A stretch of 64,000 nt of DNA, from NCBI GenBank assembly GCA_014804385.1, contig JAAUZW010000033.1, positions 14,747 through 78,746 on the forward strand, read 5' to 3'. Positions 43,725 through 52,110 of this stretch are shown one piece after another. The stretch is from Lachnospiraceae bacterium (lineage in GTDB: Bacteria; Bacillota; Clostridia; Lachnospirales; Lachnospiraceae). The stretch's first letter is position 1, and each line of letters opens with the position of its first letter. The notes beneath the pieces were generated by a model, which saw only the letters and a list, made by a program, of their open reading frames with translations, was not told where the DNA came from and made no database searches. The position numbers and the translations under genes are program-made.

Positions 43725-44819
43725 TTATGAATTCGCTTTTTTATCTTCTCTCACCTTAGCGATAATATAGTCAAAAAAAATCTGCGAAGCCCGCCCATAA
43801 TCATATTTTCTATCATATACTCTTTTAATATTTTCTGTATAGAAATCATAATTTTCCGTAATTTTCTGAACTGCAGCTTTCAATTCTTTTACATTGTCTA
43901 TGACAATTCCAACTTTATATTTCTCTATCTCTTCCGCCAAACCCGGCACACGATTTGAAATTACGGGCTGTCCAAGGGATAAATGTTTAAAATACTTTCC
44001 CGAGGCCAGACCAATATTATAAACATTGTCATCTGACTGATCTGAATACCAAAGCAATGCAATATCATACGCGCTTATAAATTCTGTATACTGCTCCTGC
44101 GAAAAATTATGTTTAATAAATTTGATATTGGGGCTATGGATTAATTTGCGATTGGTCAAATACCACCCTGATATTGTAATTTCTATATCCTCTAAATCGT
44201 CTACCTGCTCTATGAACGTCCCTAAAAAATTGGCTCCCACAGTACCGGAATAAATCAATCCTGTTTTATGAGACACATGATACTCTTTTTCATTTCTATA
44301 ATAGGAATTTGGAATCAACCATGTCCTTGAATGGGAGATGCCGTATTTTCTTAAAATTCTTTTACGGAGTTTATCCTGTATAACTATACCCTCACAACCT
44401 TTTACATAGATGATCTCCTTCAGCTTGTTCTGTAAATAATCTATCCTGTTTATGAATCTGCTACAAATATTAGCACTCTTCAACTTGATTGATTTTACAT
44501 ATATTTCCAAATTATAATAATAGAAAGTCGTATTCTTCATGATATACGGCAGCGAAAAACAAATTTGCGTATCCTCTTGTGTAAAACATATAACTATATC
44601 CGGCTTATATTCTCTGACTTGTCTTCTGATAGCAGCCGCCTCCATTTTGCTGGTATCAACAACAGCCTTTACTTTTTTCTTCAGCTCCGTCTCGCGTACA
44701 CGTCCCGGAAAGAAAAGGACAACCTTGCTACCGCGTTTTATCAGTTCATCAACCATCTGGATCCTTGCTGGTGAAAGCCGAAATGGAATTCCCTGCTGAC
44801 ACATCAATACAGTTGTCAT
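43725..44819 (-). CDS. GT4-like glycosyltransferase
   Basis: A 364-residue GT-B fold transferase. N-terminal domain: VLMCQQGIPFRLSPARIQMV, VVLFFPGRVRETELKKKV, PDIVICFTQEDTQI. C-terminal donor domain: KTGLIYSGTVGANFLGTFIE, ITISGWYLTNRKL, AYDIALLWYSDQSDDN and the E-x7-E-type block GLASGKYFKHLSLGQPVISNRVPGLAEEIEK. It probably adds one sugar to the lipid- or protein-linked glycan on the cytoplasmic side. AAGGAG precedes the ATG. It lies between the intact cupin and methyltransferase genes, where the duplicated counterpart carries a different gene. Confidence 0.85.
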   Translation of the reverse strand: MTTVLMCQQGIPFRLSPARIQMVDELIKRGSKVVLFFPGRVRETELKKKVKAVVDTSKMEAAAIRRQVREYKPDIVICFTQEDTQICFSLPYIMKNTTFYYYNLEIYVKSIKLKSANICSRFINRIDYLQNKLKEIIYVKGCEGIVIQDKLRKRILRKYGISHSRTWLIPNSYYRNEKEYHVSHKTGLIYSGTVGANFLGTFIEQVDDLEDIEITISGWYLTNRKLIHSPNIKFIKHNFSQEQYTEFISAYDIALLWYSDQSDDNVYNIGLASGKYFKHLSLGQPVISNRVPGLAEEIEKYKVGIVIDNVKELKAAVQKITENYDFYTENIKRVYDRKYDYGRASQIFFDYIIAKVREDKKANS

Positions 44820-44839
44820 TACACTTTACTCCTTGTTCA

Positions 44840-45274
44840 TCACCTATATTTTATCAATTCCGACTTTACTCCTTCAAATCTTCGTTTGTCATTCTCTCCA
44901 GCATAAGGCCCTTGCTTCACCTCGATCATCTCCACCTCTTCCAACACTTCAAAGCCGTGACCGCCAGAGACTAAAAGTATAATATCCCCCGCATGTAGAT
45001 CCCTACTCTCCAGATAGTCCTCATACTCATCATAAAAGTCCACCCTCAGTACGCCCTTTTTAATGAACAGTACCTCCTGGGTCATCACCACATTTCTGTG
45101 CACTAGATTATGTACATGAGCATCTATCGTTTTCCCTGTTGGATGATGCATATATGCCATCTGCTGTGAATAATCACCCGGTGTGATAAAGTCCACGCCA
45201 TCGCATTCATAGTCATTGCGGATGATCATTGCCAGTAATTTATTCTTTTTCTTTACTTCTTCTACCTGTCCCAT
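44840..45274 (-). CDS. Cupin-fold protein of polysaccharide loci
   Basis: A 144-residue single-domain cupin. Metal-ligand pattern: HHPTGKTIDAHVHNLVHRNV then EVLFIKKGVLRVDFYDEYE, DLHAGDIILLVSGGHGFEVL. Such small cupins accompany sugar-modifying genes; isomerase, epimerase or sensor roles are all possible. ATG 45274 is chosen since GAGGAG lies just upstream; the in-frame TTG at 45289 is part of that ribosome site. A deleted copy of this gene lies at 47836-47992. Confidence 0.75.
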   Translation of the reverse strand: MGQVEEVKKKNKLLAMIIRNDYECDGVDFITPGDYSQQMAYMHHPTGKTIDAHVHNLVHRNVVMTQEVLFIKKGVLRVDFYDEYEDYLESRDLHAGDIILLVSGGHGFEVLEEVEMIEVKQGPYAGENDKRRFEGVKSELIKYR

Positions 45275-45342
45275 TTGACGTCTCCTCAATTTTATATATA
45301 GAATCCTATTATAATCTTCTTATAGTAGCTTTATCTATTACC

Positions 45343-45573
45343 TTAGAACAAATCACTGTGACTGCCTGTCCGAACTAATTTAAGTAATAACATATCGGAT
45401 TCAATCCTATAAATCCGCGAGTCCATCAGCGCATGGTCTCTATTACTCACAGGCAAAGGCTCACCATTCTCGAGTAGTGTAATGATCTTCCATAATTTAT
45501 CCAGATCACATCCGCGTTTAAGCGCCTGCTTATAATCCTTTTTAAACTGTTCTGTAAATTTTAGACTAAGCAT
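45343..45573 (-). CDS. YafQ/RelE-family toxin with an internal deletion (probably inactive)
   Basis: A 76-residue protein: SLKFTEQFKKDYKQALKRGC, PVSNRDHALMDSRIYRIESD, LLLKLVRTGSHSDLF. Start and end match YafQ-type mRNA interferases of about 90 residues. The stretch between DHAL and YRI, which in intact relatives carries G-x-R-E-C-H-I-x-P-D-W-L-L, is missing, about 17 residues lost in frame. That stretch contains the catalytic-site histidine and the conserved Arg-Glu pair, so RNase activity is unlikely. Starts eight bases inside the antitoxin gene with GAAGGAGG upstream. Confidence 0.75.
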   Translation of the reverse strand: MLSLKFTEQFKKDYKQALKRGCDLDKLWKIITLLENGEPLPVSNRDHALMDSRIYRIESDMLLLKLVRTGSHSDLF

Positions 45574-45832
45574 TTAGCGCCTCCTTCAACGCTTCAATAC
45601 TATCAAACGGTCCATACATATCCACATCATTTTCAGCCGCCTCCATCGCTGCCCGTGTCACTACATTCGGTACATTTTTGCTTATAACAAACGGCATTTG
45701 TTGTTCCCTTACTGATTGTCTTAAGAAAACATTAAATGCCGTTGAGAGGCTCATTCCCAACTCATTGAAAAAAGAGTCGGCCTGCTTTTTTAAATCTTCA
45801 TCTACACGAACAGTAATATTCACACCTTTCAT
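45566..45832 (-). CDS. RelB/DinJ-family antitoxin
   Basis: An 88-residue antitoxin: ribbon-helix-helix N-terminus VNITVRVDEDLKKQADSFFN, LGMSLSTAFNVFLRQSVREQ, then an acidic toxin-binding tail ending PFDSIEALKEALNA. DinJ/RelB proteins bind their own promoter and neutralise YafQ/RelE toxins. ATG 45832 sits eight bases after AGGAGG; GTG 45841 overlaps that site. It has a near-consensus promoter. The partner toxin appears crippled, so this may survive as a repressor or as protection against related toxins. Confidence 0.85.
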   Translation of the reverse strand: MKGVNITVRVDEDLKKQADSFFNELGMSLSTAFNVFLRQSVREQQMPFVISKNVPNVVTRAAMEAAENDVDMYGPFDSIEALKEALNA

Positions 45833-45852
45833 GTCTATCACCTCCTGTTTAT

Positions 45853-45881
45853 ATTATATACGCAGTTCCTCCGAAGCACAA
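45853..45881 (-). promoter_or_regulatory. Promoter of the antitoxin-toxin pair
   Basis: Minus strand TTGTGC (45881-45876), 17-base spacer, TATAAT (45858-45853), followed by AGGAGG and the antitoxin ATG. Confidence 0.7.
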
Positions 45882-45919
45882 TATAATTATGTGCATTCAA
45901 TGTGCAAAATATGTGTTTT

Positions 45920-46413
45920 CTAAATTCTTTCCATTACTTTATACACTCCTTCCACTACCCGCTCCATCTGCTCTTCAATCAACGCCAGTCCGCTTGGAAT
46001 ATTAAAACCTTTCCTCGCCAGATACTCCGCATTCGGATACGCCTCCCCAGCAAAGAGTCCTTGCTTCTGATATACTGGCTGCTCATGCATACACCAGAAA
46101 AACGTTCTCGATCCGATTCCTTCTTCCGACAACAGCTTTTACATCGTTCTATTGTCCGCCTAAATCTGCCTGTCCAGCACAATCCCATAAACCCAATAAA
46201 TGTTATCCGCGTAGTCTGTTTTTTCAATTTGGAGAATCAAGCCTTCTATATCTTTCAGCTGCTCCGTGTAATATTTCCCCATCGCACGCTTACGCCCCAC
46301 AAAATCATCCAACCGATCAAGCTGTGCCAGGCCAACCGCCGCCTGCAAATTGGTAAAACGATAATTATCGCTGATCTCGTCTGCATATAGCAAACGTCTT
46401 TTCTGAAACAGAG
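45920..46413 (-). pseudogene. C-terminal remnant of a DegT aminotransferase gene
   Basis: Matches the last roughly 165 codons of the intact DegT gene at 48004-49125, with nearly identical blocks such as RFTNLQAAVGLAQL and TFFWCMHEQPVYQKQGLF. It has lost its N-terminal two thirds, including the PLP lysine, and holds a TAG at 46162-46160 (CAG to TAG) and a small deletion near 46135-46145 that shifts frame. It joins the methyltransferase remnant at about 46412-46418. Confidence 0.88.
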
Positions 46414-46417
46414 TTAT

Positions 46418-46811
46418 GCAGCACTTTTCTTGCACTTTGAAAAACACTCAGAATATCGCCATTGCTATTCTGGTAACTCATGACATGAAAAAAAAATCAC
46501 GGCATCATACTTTTCTCTGGGTTCATAGATTCGGATATCCGACACTGAAAAGTCAATATCCATACCCATACTCCTGCTATTTTCCCTTTCAATATCGATC
46601 ATAAGCGTGTTCATGTCTATCCCTGTAAGTCATATCCGAGCTTTGACAATTCTATGTCATGCCGCTCAATCCTACATCCGTAATTAATAATTTTTCCGAT
46701 GTTACTTCCATACCGCTTAAGCAACGTGTCCACCCGACTGCTCTCAGCCGCATAGTCCTTGTCCTAATAAAATGCATTATAATAGTATGCATAATCTTGA
46801 ACCGCTTCCAT
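46418..46811 (-). pseudogene. 5' remnant of a SAM methyltransferase gene
   Basis: Aligns by eye with the first half of the methyltransferase at 42953-43711 (start ATGGAAGC at 46811, then the YYYNAF region and the SAM-binding stretch). Frame is broken repeatedly, for example a TAG in place of CAG/CAA at the QDKD position (around 46766) and small indels near 46490 and 46630. It stops abruptly at the junction with the DegT remnant. Confidence 0.85.
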
Positions 46812-46857
46812 TTTTAGCTCTTGTTAGGCACTAAAATCCACTGCTCCGTTCTTACCC

Positions 46858-47790
46858 TTAATTCTTTTGTATGATTACCAAACCATTGGCCCAGAGATGT
46901 GTGTATGGTATCGGCTCATACTGTCCTGTTATGTCTTCCCAATGATTATTTAGATATCTTTTTAAAAATTTGAGTCCATCACTGTTCTGATTTTTTACCA
47001 CCCACTCGTCCAAGATACTGTTGTATCCAAACGGCGCTGTAATCAGACAGGAGCTCGCCTCTCTCAGTATTTTCTCTATAGCATCAACTGCATTTTCTAC
47101 TTCGTGCATACCAAAATCCGTTGTACCAATATGTTCCACAGTCGAAATTGACAATACATTTTTATCTGTTAAATCACAATCAAATATAGATTTATGAATA
47201 GCTCTCTTATGTCTATCTGTCGGATCAATTACTTCTACAATTTTATCATCATAAAAATAATATGGTGTAACGGCGCCTATTTCTACAATTTTACCACTAC
47301 ACTGCTCTATATATGCTTTTGCCAATGCCAATTCCACACTTCTCTCTGTCATCCGTGTTGACGCATATCCACAATTATACGGATGTTCAAACAACTTATA
47401 CTTTTTACCCTCAAGGGAAAAATCCGTATCGCAAAATACATTTTCATTCTCAAAATAATCAAACACATCTGCATTCAAATCTGCATGCAACAAATCAACA
47501 AATATACGGTTAACCGTCACCTTCGTTTCCACGCAGATAATAATAGTTGCCCGTTTTCCGCTTTCTTCTATTTTTTCCCCCAAGGCATCAAGACCAATAA
47601 CGGGAACACCATTGAGAAAATGCATCCAGGTCGCATTTCTGTCGCAAAGATAATCCACTTTAAAATCACAATTTTCCACCAGCATACCACCCCAGCAAGC
47701 CGCACCATAGACAGCTACAATACCTTTATTCTTTTCAATAAAAGCTCCGATATCATCCTTTTTTGTTCGTATAACGCAATGTGAATTCAT
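46858..47790 (-). CDS. Rossmann module plus methyltransferase-like domain
   Basis: A 310-residue cytoplasmic protein. About 20-125: Rossmann-like module (GIVAVYGAACWGGMLVENCD, VDYLCDRNATWMHF, GVPVIGLDALGEKI, ATIIICVETKVTV). About 125-310: a domain with AYIEQCSGKIVEIGAVTPYY, VEVIDPTDRHKRAI and VLSISTVEHIGTTDFG, recalling a SAM-methyltransferase core in which the Gly-rich loop (EIGAVTPYY) is altered, so catalysis is doubtful. No close function is recognised. ATG 47790 is preceded by AAGGGAG. It sits inside the duplicated region between cupin and methyltransferase remnants. Confidence 0.65.
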   Translation of the reverse strand: MNSHCVIRTKKDDIGAFIEKNKGIVAVYGAACWGGMLVENCDFKVDYLCDRNATWMHFLNGVPVIGLDALGEKIEESGKRATIIICVETKVTVNRIFVDLLHADLNADVFDYFENENVFCDTDFSLEGKKYKLFEHPYNCGYASTRMTERSVELALAKAYIEQCSGKIVEIGAVTPYYFYDDKIVEVIDPTDRHKRAIHKSIFDCDLTDKNVLSISTVEHIGTTDFGMHEVENAVDAIEKILREASSCLITAPFGYNSILDEWVVKNQNSDGLKFLKRYLNNHWEDITGQYEPIPYTHLWANGLVIIQKN

Positions 47791-47835
47791 AATATCTCCC
47801 TTCATACTGTTAATTTTTAATTATAGTAAATAACT

Positions 47836-47992
47836 TTGTCCGCTTCTATCCCTGTAAATCACTTTTTTATCTTCATTTTCAGCATAGAACCCCTGCTTCA
47901 CCTCAATCATCTCCACTTCTTCACATTCATAATCGTTTCGAATGATCATTGTAAGCAGTTTATTTTTTCTTTACTTCTTCAACTTGTCCCAT
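47836..47992 (-). pseudogene. Internally deleted copy of the cupin gene
   Basis: Starts with ATGGGACAAGTTG (47992), matching the intact cupin start at 45274, and continues through the MIIRNDYEC region. It then jumps directly to the C-terminal EVEMIEVKQG region, skipping about 250 bases and the whole metal site. Clear remnant of a second cupin copy, just after the intact DegT gene. Confidence 0.85.
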
Positions 47993-48003
47993 TTAACACC
48001 TCC

Positions 48004-49125
48004 TTATATTCGAGTCATAACACCCCGCACACCTGTTACCACCCGTTCCATCTGCTCCTCGGTCAGCGCCAGTCCGCTTGGAATATAAAACCCTTTCCTC
48101 GCCAGATACTCTGCATTCGGATATGACTCACGATTAAAAAGTCCCTGTTTCTGATACACCGGCTGTTCATGCATACACCAGAAGAAGGTTCGAGAACCGA
48201 TCCCCTCTTCCGCCAACAGTTTCTGTATCATCCTATTGTCCGCCTGAATCTGCCTGTCCAGCACGATTCCATAAACCCAATATATGTTATCCGCGTAATC
48301 TGTCTTTTCAATCGGGAGGATCATTCCAACTATATCTTTCAGCTGCTCCGTGTAATATTTCCCCATTGCACGCTTGCGTTCCACAAATTCATCCAGCCGC
48401 TCAAGCTGCGCCAGTCCGACCGCCGCTTGCAGGTTCGTAAAACGATAATTATCACTGATCTCGTCGTGCACATAACGGACGTCTTTTCTGAAACAGAGGT
48501 TTCTAAGCATCCGGCATCGCTCCGCCAGTTCCTCATCGTCTGTCACCACCATGCCGCCCTCACCTGTAGTAATGTGCTTATTCGGATAAAAGCTGAACGT
48601 GCTGATATCTCCAAAACTCCCGCAGGGTTTCCCCCTATAGGTCTGGCCGTGCATCTCGGCCGCATCCTCTATAACTTTTAGACCGTACTTTTTCGCCAAA
48701 GCAAGAACACCATCCACCTCAACCGGAAGCCCATAGATATGAACAATCATGATGGCTTTGGTTTTAGGTGTAATCTTTGCCTCGACTTCATCTACGTTCA
48801 TATTCCAAGTATGCAAATCACTGTCCACCAATACCGGAATCGCCCCCAGCTTTGTCACCGCCATGGCACAGGATATAATCGTGAACGCGGGCATGATGAC
48901 CTCGTCGCCCTCACCGATCCCGAGAGCCTGCATCGCGACCTCCAGCGCTGCCGTACCATTTGACACCGCAATGCCATATTTCCTGTCCACTGTGACGCTC
49001 ATCTTCTGCTCAAACGCTTTTACAAATGGACCTTCTGATGAAATCCAGCCTGTGTCAATACATTCACAGAGATATTTTTTTTCATTGCCGTTTAACAATG
49101 GCTCGTTTACAGGCACAAAATCCAT
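48004..49125 (-). CDS. DegT/DnrJ/EryC1-family sugar aminotransferase (perosamine-synthase-like)
   Basis: A 373-residue PLP enzyme that aminates a 4-keto nucleotide sugar. Marks: FVPVNEPLLNGNEKKYLCEC, DTGWISSEGPFVKAFE, GIAVSNGTAALEVAMQALGI, EVIMPAFTIISC, VIEDAAEMHG and the PLP lysine in FSFYPNKHITTGEGGMV (near 183). The opening and length resemble GDP-perosamine synthases and LegC-type enzymes. Possible substrates are the keto product of the LegB-like dehydratase (62631-63620) or a product of the neighbouring UDP-glucuronate decarboxylase. GAGGAAATGTAT precedes the ATG. A decayed partial copy lies at 45920-46413. Confidence 0.9.
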   Translation of the reverse strand: MDFVPVNEPLLNGNEKKYLCECIDTGWISSEGPFVKAFEQKMSVTVDRKYGIAVSNGTAALEVAMQALGIGEGDEVIMPAFTIISCAMAVTKLGAIPVLVDSDLHTWNMNVDEVEAKITPKTKAIMIVHIYGLPVEVDGVLALAKKYGLKVIEDAAEMHGQTYRGKPCGSFGDISTFSFYPNKHITTGEGGMVVTDDEELAERCRMLRNLCFRKDVRYVHDEISDNYRFTNLQAAVGLAQLERLDEFVERKRAMGKYYTEQLKDIVGMILPIEKTDYADNIYWVYGIVLDRQIQADNRMIQKLLAEEGIGSRTFFWCMHEQPVYQKQGLFNRESYPNAEYLARKGFYIPSGLALTEEQMERVVTGVRGVMTRI

Positions 49126-49168
49126 ATATACATTTCCTCACTTCAAAAAATTTTCTCCATTTTGGAAA

Positions 49169-50116
49169 TTAATTAAATTCTAATATTTTTTTGAAATAAT
49201 GAATCGTATCAGTCAGCCCCTCCTCTAACGATACTGTCGGCTGCCAGTTTAGCTCTTTTTGGGCCATCTCTATAACTGGTTTTCTTTGGATTGGGTCGTC
49301 CTGCGGCAACGGCGTATGTACTAACTTTGATGATGAATTGGTCATTTTGATTACAAGCTCCGCAAGCTGCAACATTGTAATCTCATTCGGATTACCAAGA
49401 TTCACCGGTCCTGTCAGGCTGTCATCGCTATCCATCATCCGTATCATTCCTTCAACCAAATCATCTACATAACAAAAACTCCTTGTTTGCATACCGTCTC
49501 CATAAATCGTGATATCCTCTCCCTTTAATGCCTGAACAATAAAGTTAGAAACTACCCTTCCGTCATCAAGCCTCATACGTGGTCCATAAGTATTGAATAT
49601 TCGAACCACCTTAATATCAACACCATGCTGACGATGATAATCAAAAAACAATGTTTCTGCCATTCTTTTCCCCTCGTCATAGCATGAACGAATCCCTATA
49701 GGATTTACACATCCTCTATAGCTTTCCGGTTGGGGATGCACTTCAGGATCTCCATACACTTCACTTGTACTCGCCTGTAAAACACGTGCATGGCATCGTT
49801 TCGCTAATCCGAGTGTATGCAACGCTCCCATTACACTGGTCTTCCCCGTTTTAATTGGATCATACTGGTAATGAATCGGACTTGCCGGACAGGCAAGATT
49901 GTAAATCTGGTCACATTCCACATAAATATCCTGAAGAACATCATGACGCATAAATTCAAAAAACGGATTATCCATTAGATGCCGAATATTATCCTTTTGA
50001 CCTGTAAACAGGTTGTCCAAACATACAACATCATTCCCTTGCTGTAACAACTTTTCACATAAATGCGATCCAATAAACCCAGCCCCGCCAGTTATCAGTA
50101 TTCTTTTTCGCCTCAT
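49169..50116 (-). CDS. UDP-glucuronate decarboxylase (UDP-xylose synthase)
   Basis: NAD-dependent short-chain enzyme of 315 residues converting UDP-glucuronate to UDP-xylose. Marks: ILITGGAGFIGSHLCEKLL, the family signature YNLACPASPIHYQYDPIKT with KTSVMGALHTLGLAKR, STSEVYGDPEVHPQPE, the catalytic YDEGK and RIFNTYGPRMRLDDGRVVSN. This signature separates UXS from other epimerases. No UDP-glucose dehydrogenase is in the window, so UDP-glucuronate must come from elsewhere. ATG has AAAGGAG six bases before. It suggests xylose or a derived 4-aminopentose in the glycan. Confidence 0.9.
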   Translation of the reverse strand: MRRKRILITGGAGFIGSHLCEKLLQQGNDVVCLDNLFTGQKDNIRHLMDNPFFEFMRHDVLQDIYVECDQIYNLACPASPIHYQYDPIKTGKTSVMGALHTLGLAKRCHARVLQASTSEVYGDPEVHPQPESYRGCVNPIGIRSCYDEGKRMAETLFFDYHRQHGVDIKVVRIFNTYGPRMRLDDGRVVSNFIVQALKGEDITIYGDGMQTRSFCYVDDLVEGMIRMMDSDDSLTGPVNLGNPNEITMLQLAELVIKMTNSSSKLVHTPLPQDDPIQRKPVIEMAQKELNWQPTVSLEEGLTDTIHYFKKILEFN

Positions 50117-50141
50117 ATTTCTCCTTTCAACCGACTTACAT

Positions 50142-51107
50142 CTACCTCAGCCAATCATTCTTCATTACCAGCCTTCTAAATCGTTCATTGCTGACAATTT
50201 GATAATCGTAAATTACCCTTGCCCTATAGAAACACATTTTCGCAGGTATAGACCTCAAGGTTGTTTTTCCATATAATGCTCCTTTTATATCATACTTGCA
50301 CTCACGCAAAAATGACTTAAAATACTCTTTATATCGCGATGGCAAATCACTTTTAACAAATGCCTTTTCCCTGTATGCGCTATAACTTGTTGCAAATCCA
50401 TAATTCCGATAAAATTTGTTTATATGTCTTTGTGTCATCCTTTTTTGCGGGATCATATGATATATAATAGACTTTCCCACATACGCCGTCATCCAGCCGT
50501 TTCTGACTATATCCCGATTCAATCCGGTTTCTCCATCTCCTAAATAAATATCTTTCGTATATTCCGGATGAAATCCTCCTGTCTCAAAAAACGTCTCCCG
50601 CCGTATTGCCTCATGACAGCTATACACACCCACATCGTAATCTCTTATAAACGTTCTTTTCCCCTTATCATTTAAGCTAAGAGTAGAATTAGTAAAATAC
50701 TTTTTTATCCATCTAGGCGGTTCTGTCTCCCATTTTGGAAGCACCTTTCCGGTAGCACACCCAACCCTGCTATTGATTGTAAACACAGGTATCAGTTGCT
50801 TTAGCAAATCAGGCTCTGCTAACATATCATCATCTGTAAAATAGAGAATATCCCCTTTTGCAGTTTTTGCGGCCGTGTTTCTTGCATAATGCACACCCTG
50901 TCGGCCCTCAAATAAATATTTTATTCTGTCCTCACCATATCTTGCCATATAATCCAATATTATTTCTTTTACATTATCTGTTGAATTGTTATCACATACA
51001 ATAATCTCATATTGGTCCACAGGATAATCCTGTTTTAAAAAGCTATCCAACGTATATACAATACTGTGTGCGCGATTATATGTTGGAATAATAATTGAAA
51101 CAAACAC
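50142..51107 (-). CDS. GT2 glycosyltransferase
   Basis: A 321-residue cytoplasmic glycosyltransferase: VSIIIPTYNRAHSIVYTLDS, QYEIIVCDNNSTDNVKEII, GVHYARNTAAKTAKGDILYF, the metal motif FTDDDMLAEPDLL, and a C-terminal GDGETGLNRDIV block typical of the GT2 acceptor region. No Rossmann tail is present, unlike several other GT2 proteins here. The start is GTG with GGAGGGG upstream. Codon and base composition are AT-rich, as in the next genes. Confidence 0.88.
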   Translation of the reverse strand: MFVSIIIPTYNRAHSIVYTLDSFLKQDYPVDQYEIIVCDNNSTDNVKEIILDYMARYGEDRIKYLFEGRQGVHYARNTAAKTAKGDILYFTDDDMLAEPDLLKQLIPVFTINSRVGCATGKVLPKWETEPPRWIKKYFTNSTLSLNDKGKRTFIRDYDVGVYSCHEAIRRETFFETGGFHPEYTKDIYLGDGETGLNRDIVRNGWMTAYVGKSIIYHMIPQKRMTQRHINKFYRNYGFATSYSAYREKAFVKSDLPSRYKEYFKSFLRECKYDIKGALYGKTTLRSIPAKMCFYRARVIYDYQIVSNERFRRLVMKNDWLR

Positions 51108-51128
51108 TTTCCACCCCTCCTCGTAAAA

Positions 51129-52079
51129 CTAATCTCTTGTTCCTACTATTGCTATATATTTTTCTAAAGCCTCTTCTCTAGCAATCTGCTCACCCGGAAT
51201 ACATGTTTTCAAAACATCCCGCATATAATAGTCACAATAATTACATGCGACAATACTTTTCTTATTTAACAAATAAAATAAATCCTCTTTAAATTGTCTT
51301 TTGCTTTTGTAAGATCTTAAATTAATATGATCTGTTTTATCGGCTTTAAGTATTTCTAAATCATGTCCACTAGATGACCGCGGACATAAATGAATATCTC
51401 CATCTAACATGTTAACGCAGTCTGACCTGCAAACTCTTAATATTTCTTCTAGTTCTTTCTCCGATCTGTTCCTATAAGAAATGTCTCCCTGTGGTGTCCA
51501 CTGTAAATCCTTATCAGAACAATACTTAATTCCATAATTCCGCAACTGCTTTCTCAGCTTATCATAATTTCTTGAAACCTTACCATAATTACTGATATCC
51601 ACAGAACATTTTCTTTCTTTTCTTAAAATGTTAAGAACATCCTCCTCAAACAACATAGTGCCATTTGTAACAATCTGGATGTTTTCTATATTTTCATTCT
51701 TCAGAATCCCTAATAGAATTTCCTTTAAATTGGGATGCATAAGAGGTTCCCCTCCCAGTATCCTCAATTGATTTATTCCTTTTACACACTGGCATAATTT
51801 ATGCACATCATTAACTATTTCCCTATAATCAAAAAATTTACCCTTATCATAGTATTGAATCAAATTAGCACACTCTTTACAACGCAAAGAACATTTCGTC
51901 GTTATAGGTACTTCTATATAATTTAAATAGACATTGTGAAAAATGTGCCTATTGGCTTTAATATATAAATCGATTATACCATTTAGAACATACGATTTTC
52001 TATAATTTCCAAAAATGCAATTACTTAAAAATTTATACAAATTTCTCTCATATAGATTGTATTTATCAAAAGCCGACAT
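51129..52079 (-). CDS. Radical SAM protein with C-terminal cysteine-rich region
   Basis: A 316-residue radical SAM enzyme. The [4Fe-4S]-SAM motif is C63-SLR-C67-KE-C70, followed by LRILGGEPLMHPNLKEIL (GGEP for SAM binding) and IQIVTNGTMLFEE. C-terminal cysteines in CRSDCVNML, HLCPRSSSG and CNYCDYYMRDVLKTC suggest one auxiliary cluster (SPASM/twitch-like). Enzymes of this kind in glycan loci can modify sugars or peptides; the substrate here is unknown. ATG 52079 is chosen because GGAGG lies five bases before it, rather than the ATG at 52097. Confidence 0.82.
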   Translation of the reverse strand: MSAFDKYNLYERNLYKFLSNCIFGNYRKSYVLNGIIDLYIKANRHIFHNVYLNYIEVPITTKCSLRCKECANLIQYYDKGKFFDYREIVNDVHKLCQCVKGINQLRILGGEPLMHPNLKEILLGILKNENIENIQIVTNGTMLFEEDVLNILRKERKCSVDISNYGKVSRNYDKLRKQLRNYGIKYCSDKDLQWTPQGDISYRNRSEKELEEILRVCRSDCVNMLDGDIHLCPRSSSGHDLEILKADKTDHINLRSYKSKRQFKEDLFYLLNKKSIVACNYCDYYMRDVLKTCIPGEQIAREEALEKYIAIVGTRD

Positions 52080-52110
52080 TGTTTCCTCCATTATCATAAT
52101 TGATTTCTAT

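Noticed and set aside
46160..46447. Possible small gene of about 95 residues
   Set aside because: It is a fragment of the DegT aminotransferase remnant with a nonsense codon at its end and a chimeric start.
45920..48126. Repeated similar blocks at 45.9-46.4 and 48.0-48.5 kb considered as transposon or direct repeats
   Set aside because: Similarity follows gene borders of DegT, cupin and methyltransferase; no transposase, terminal repeat or target duplication is visible.
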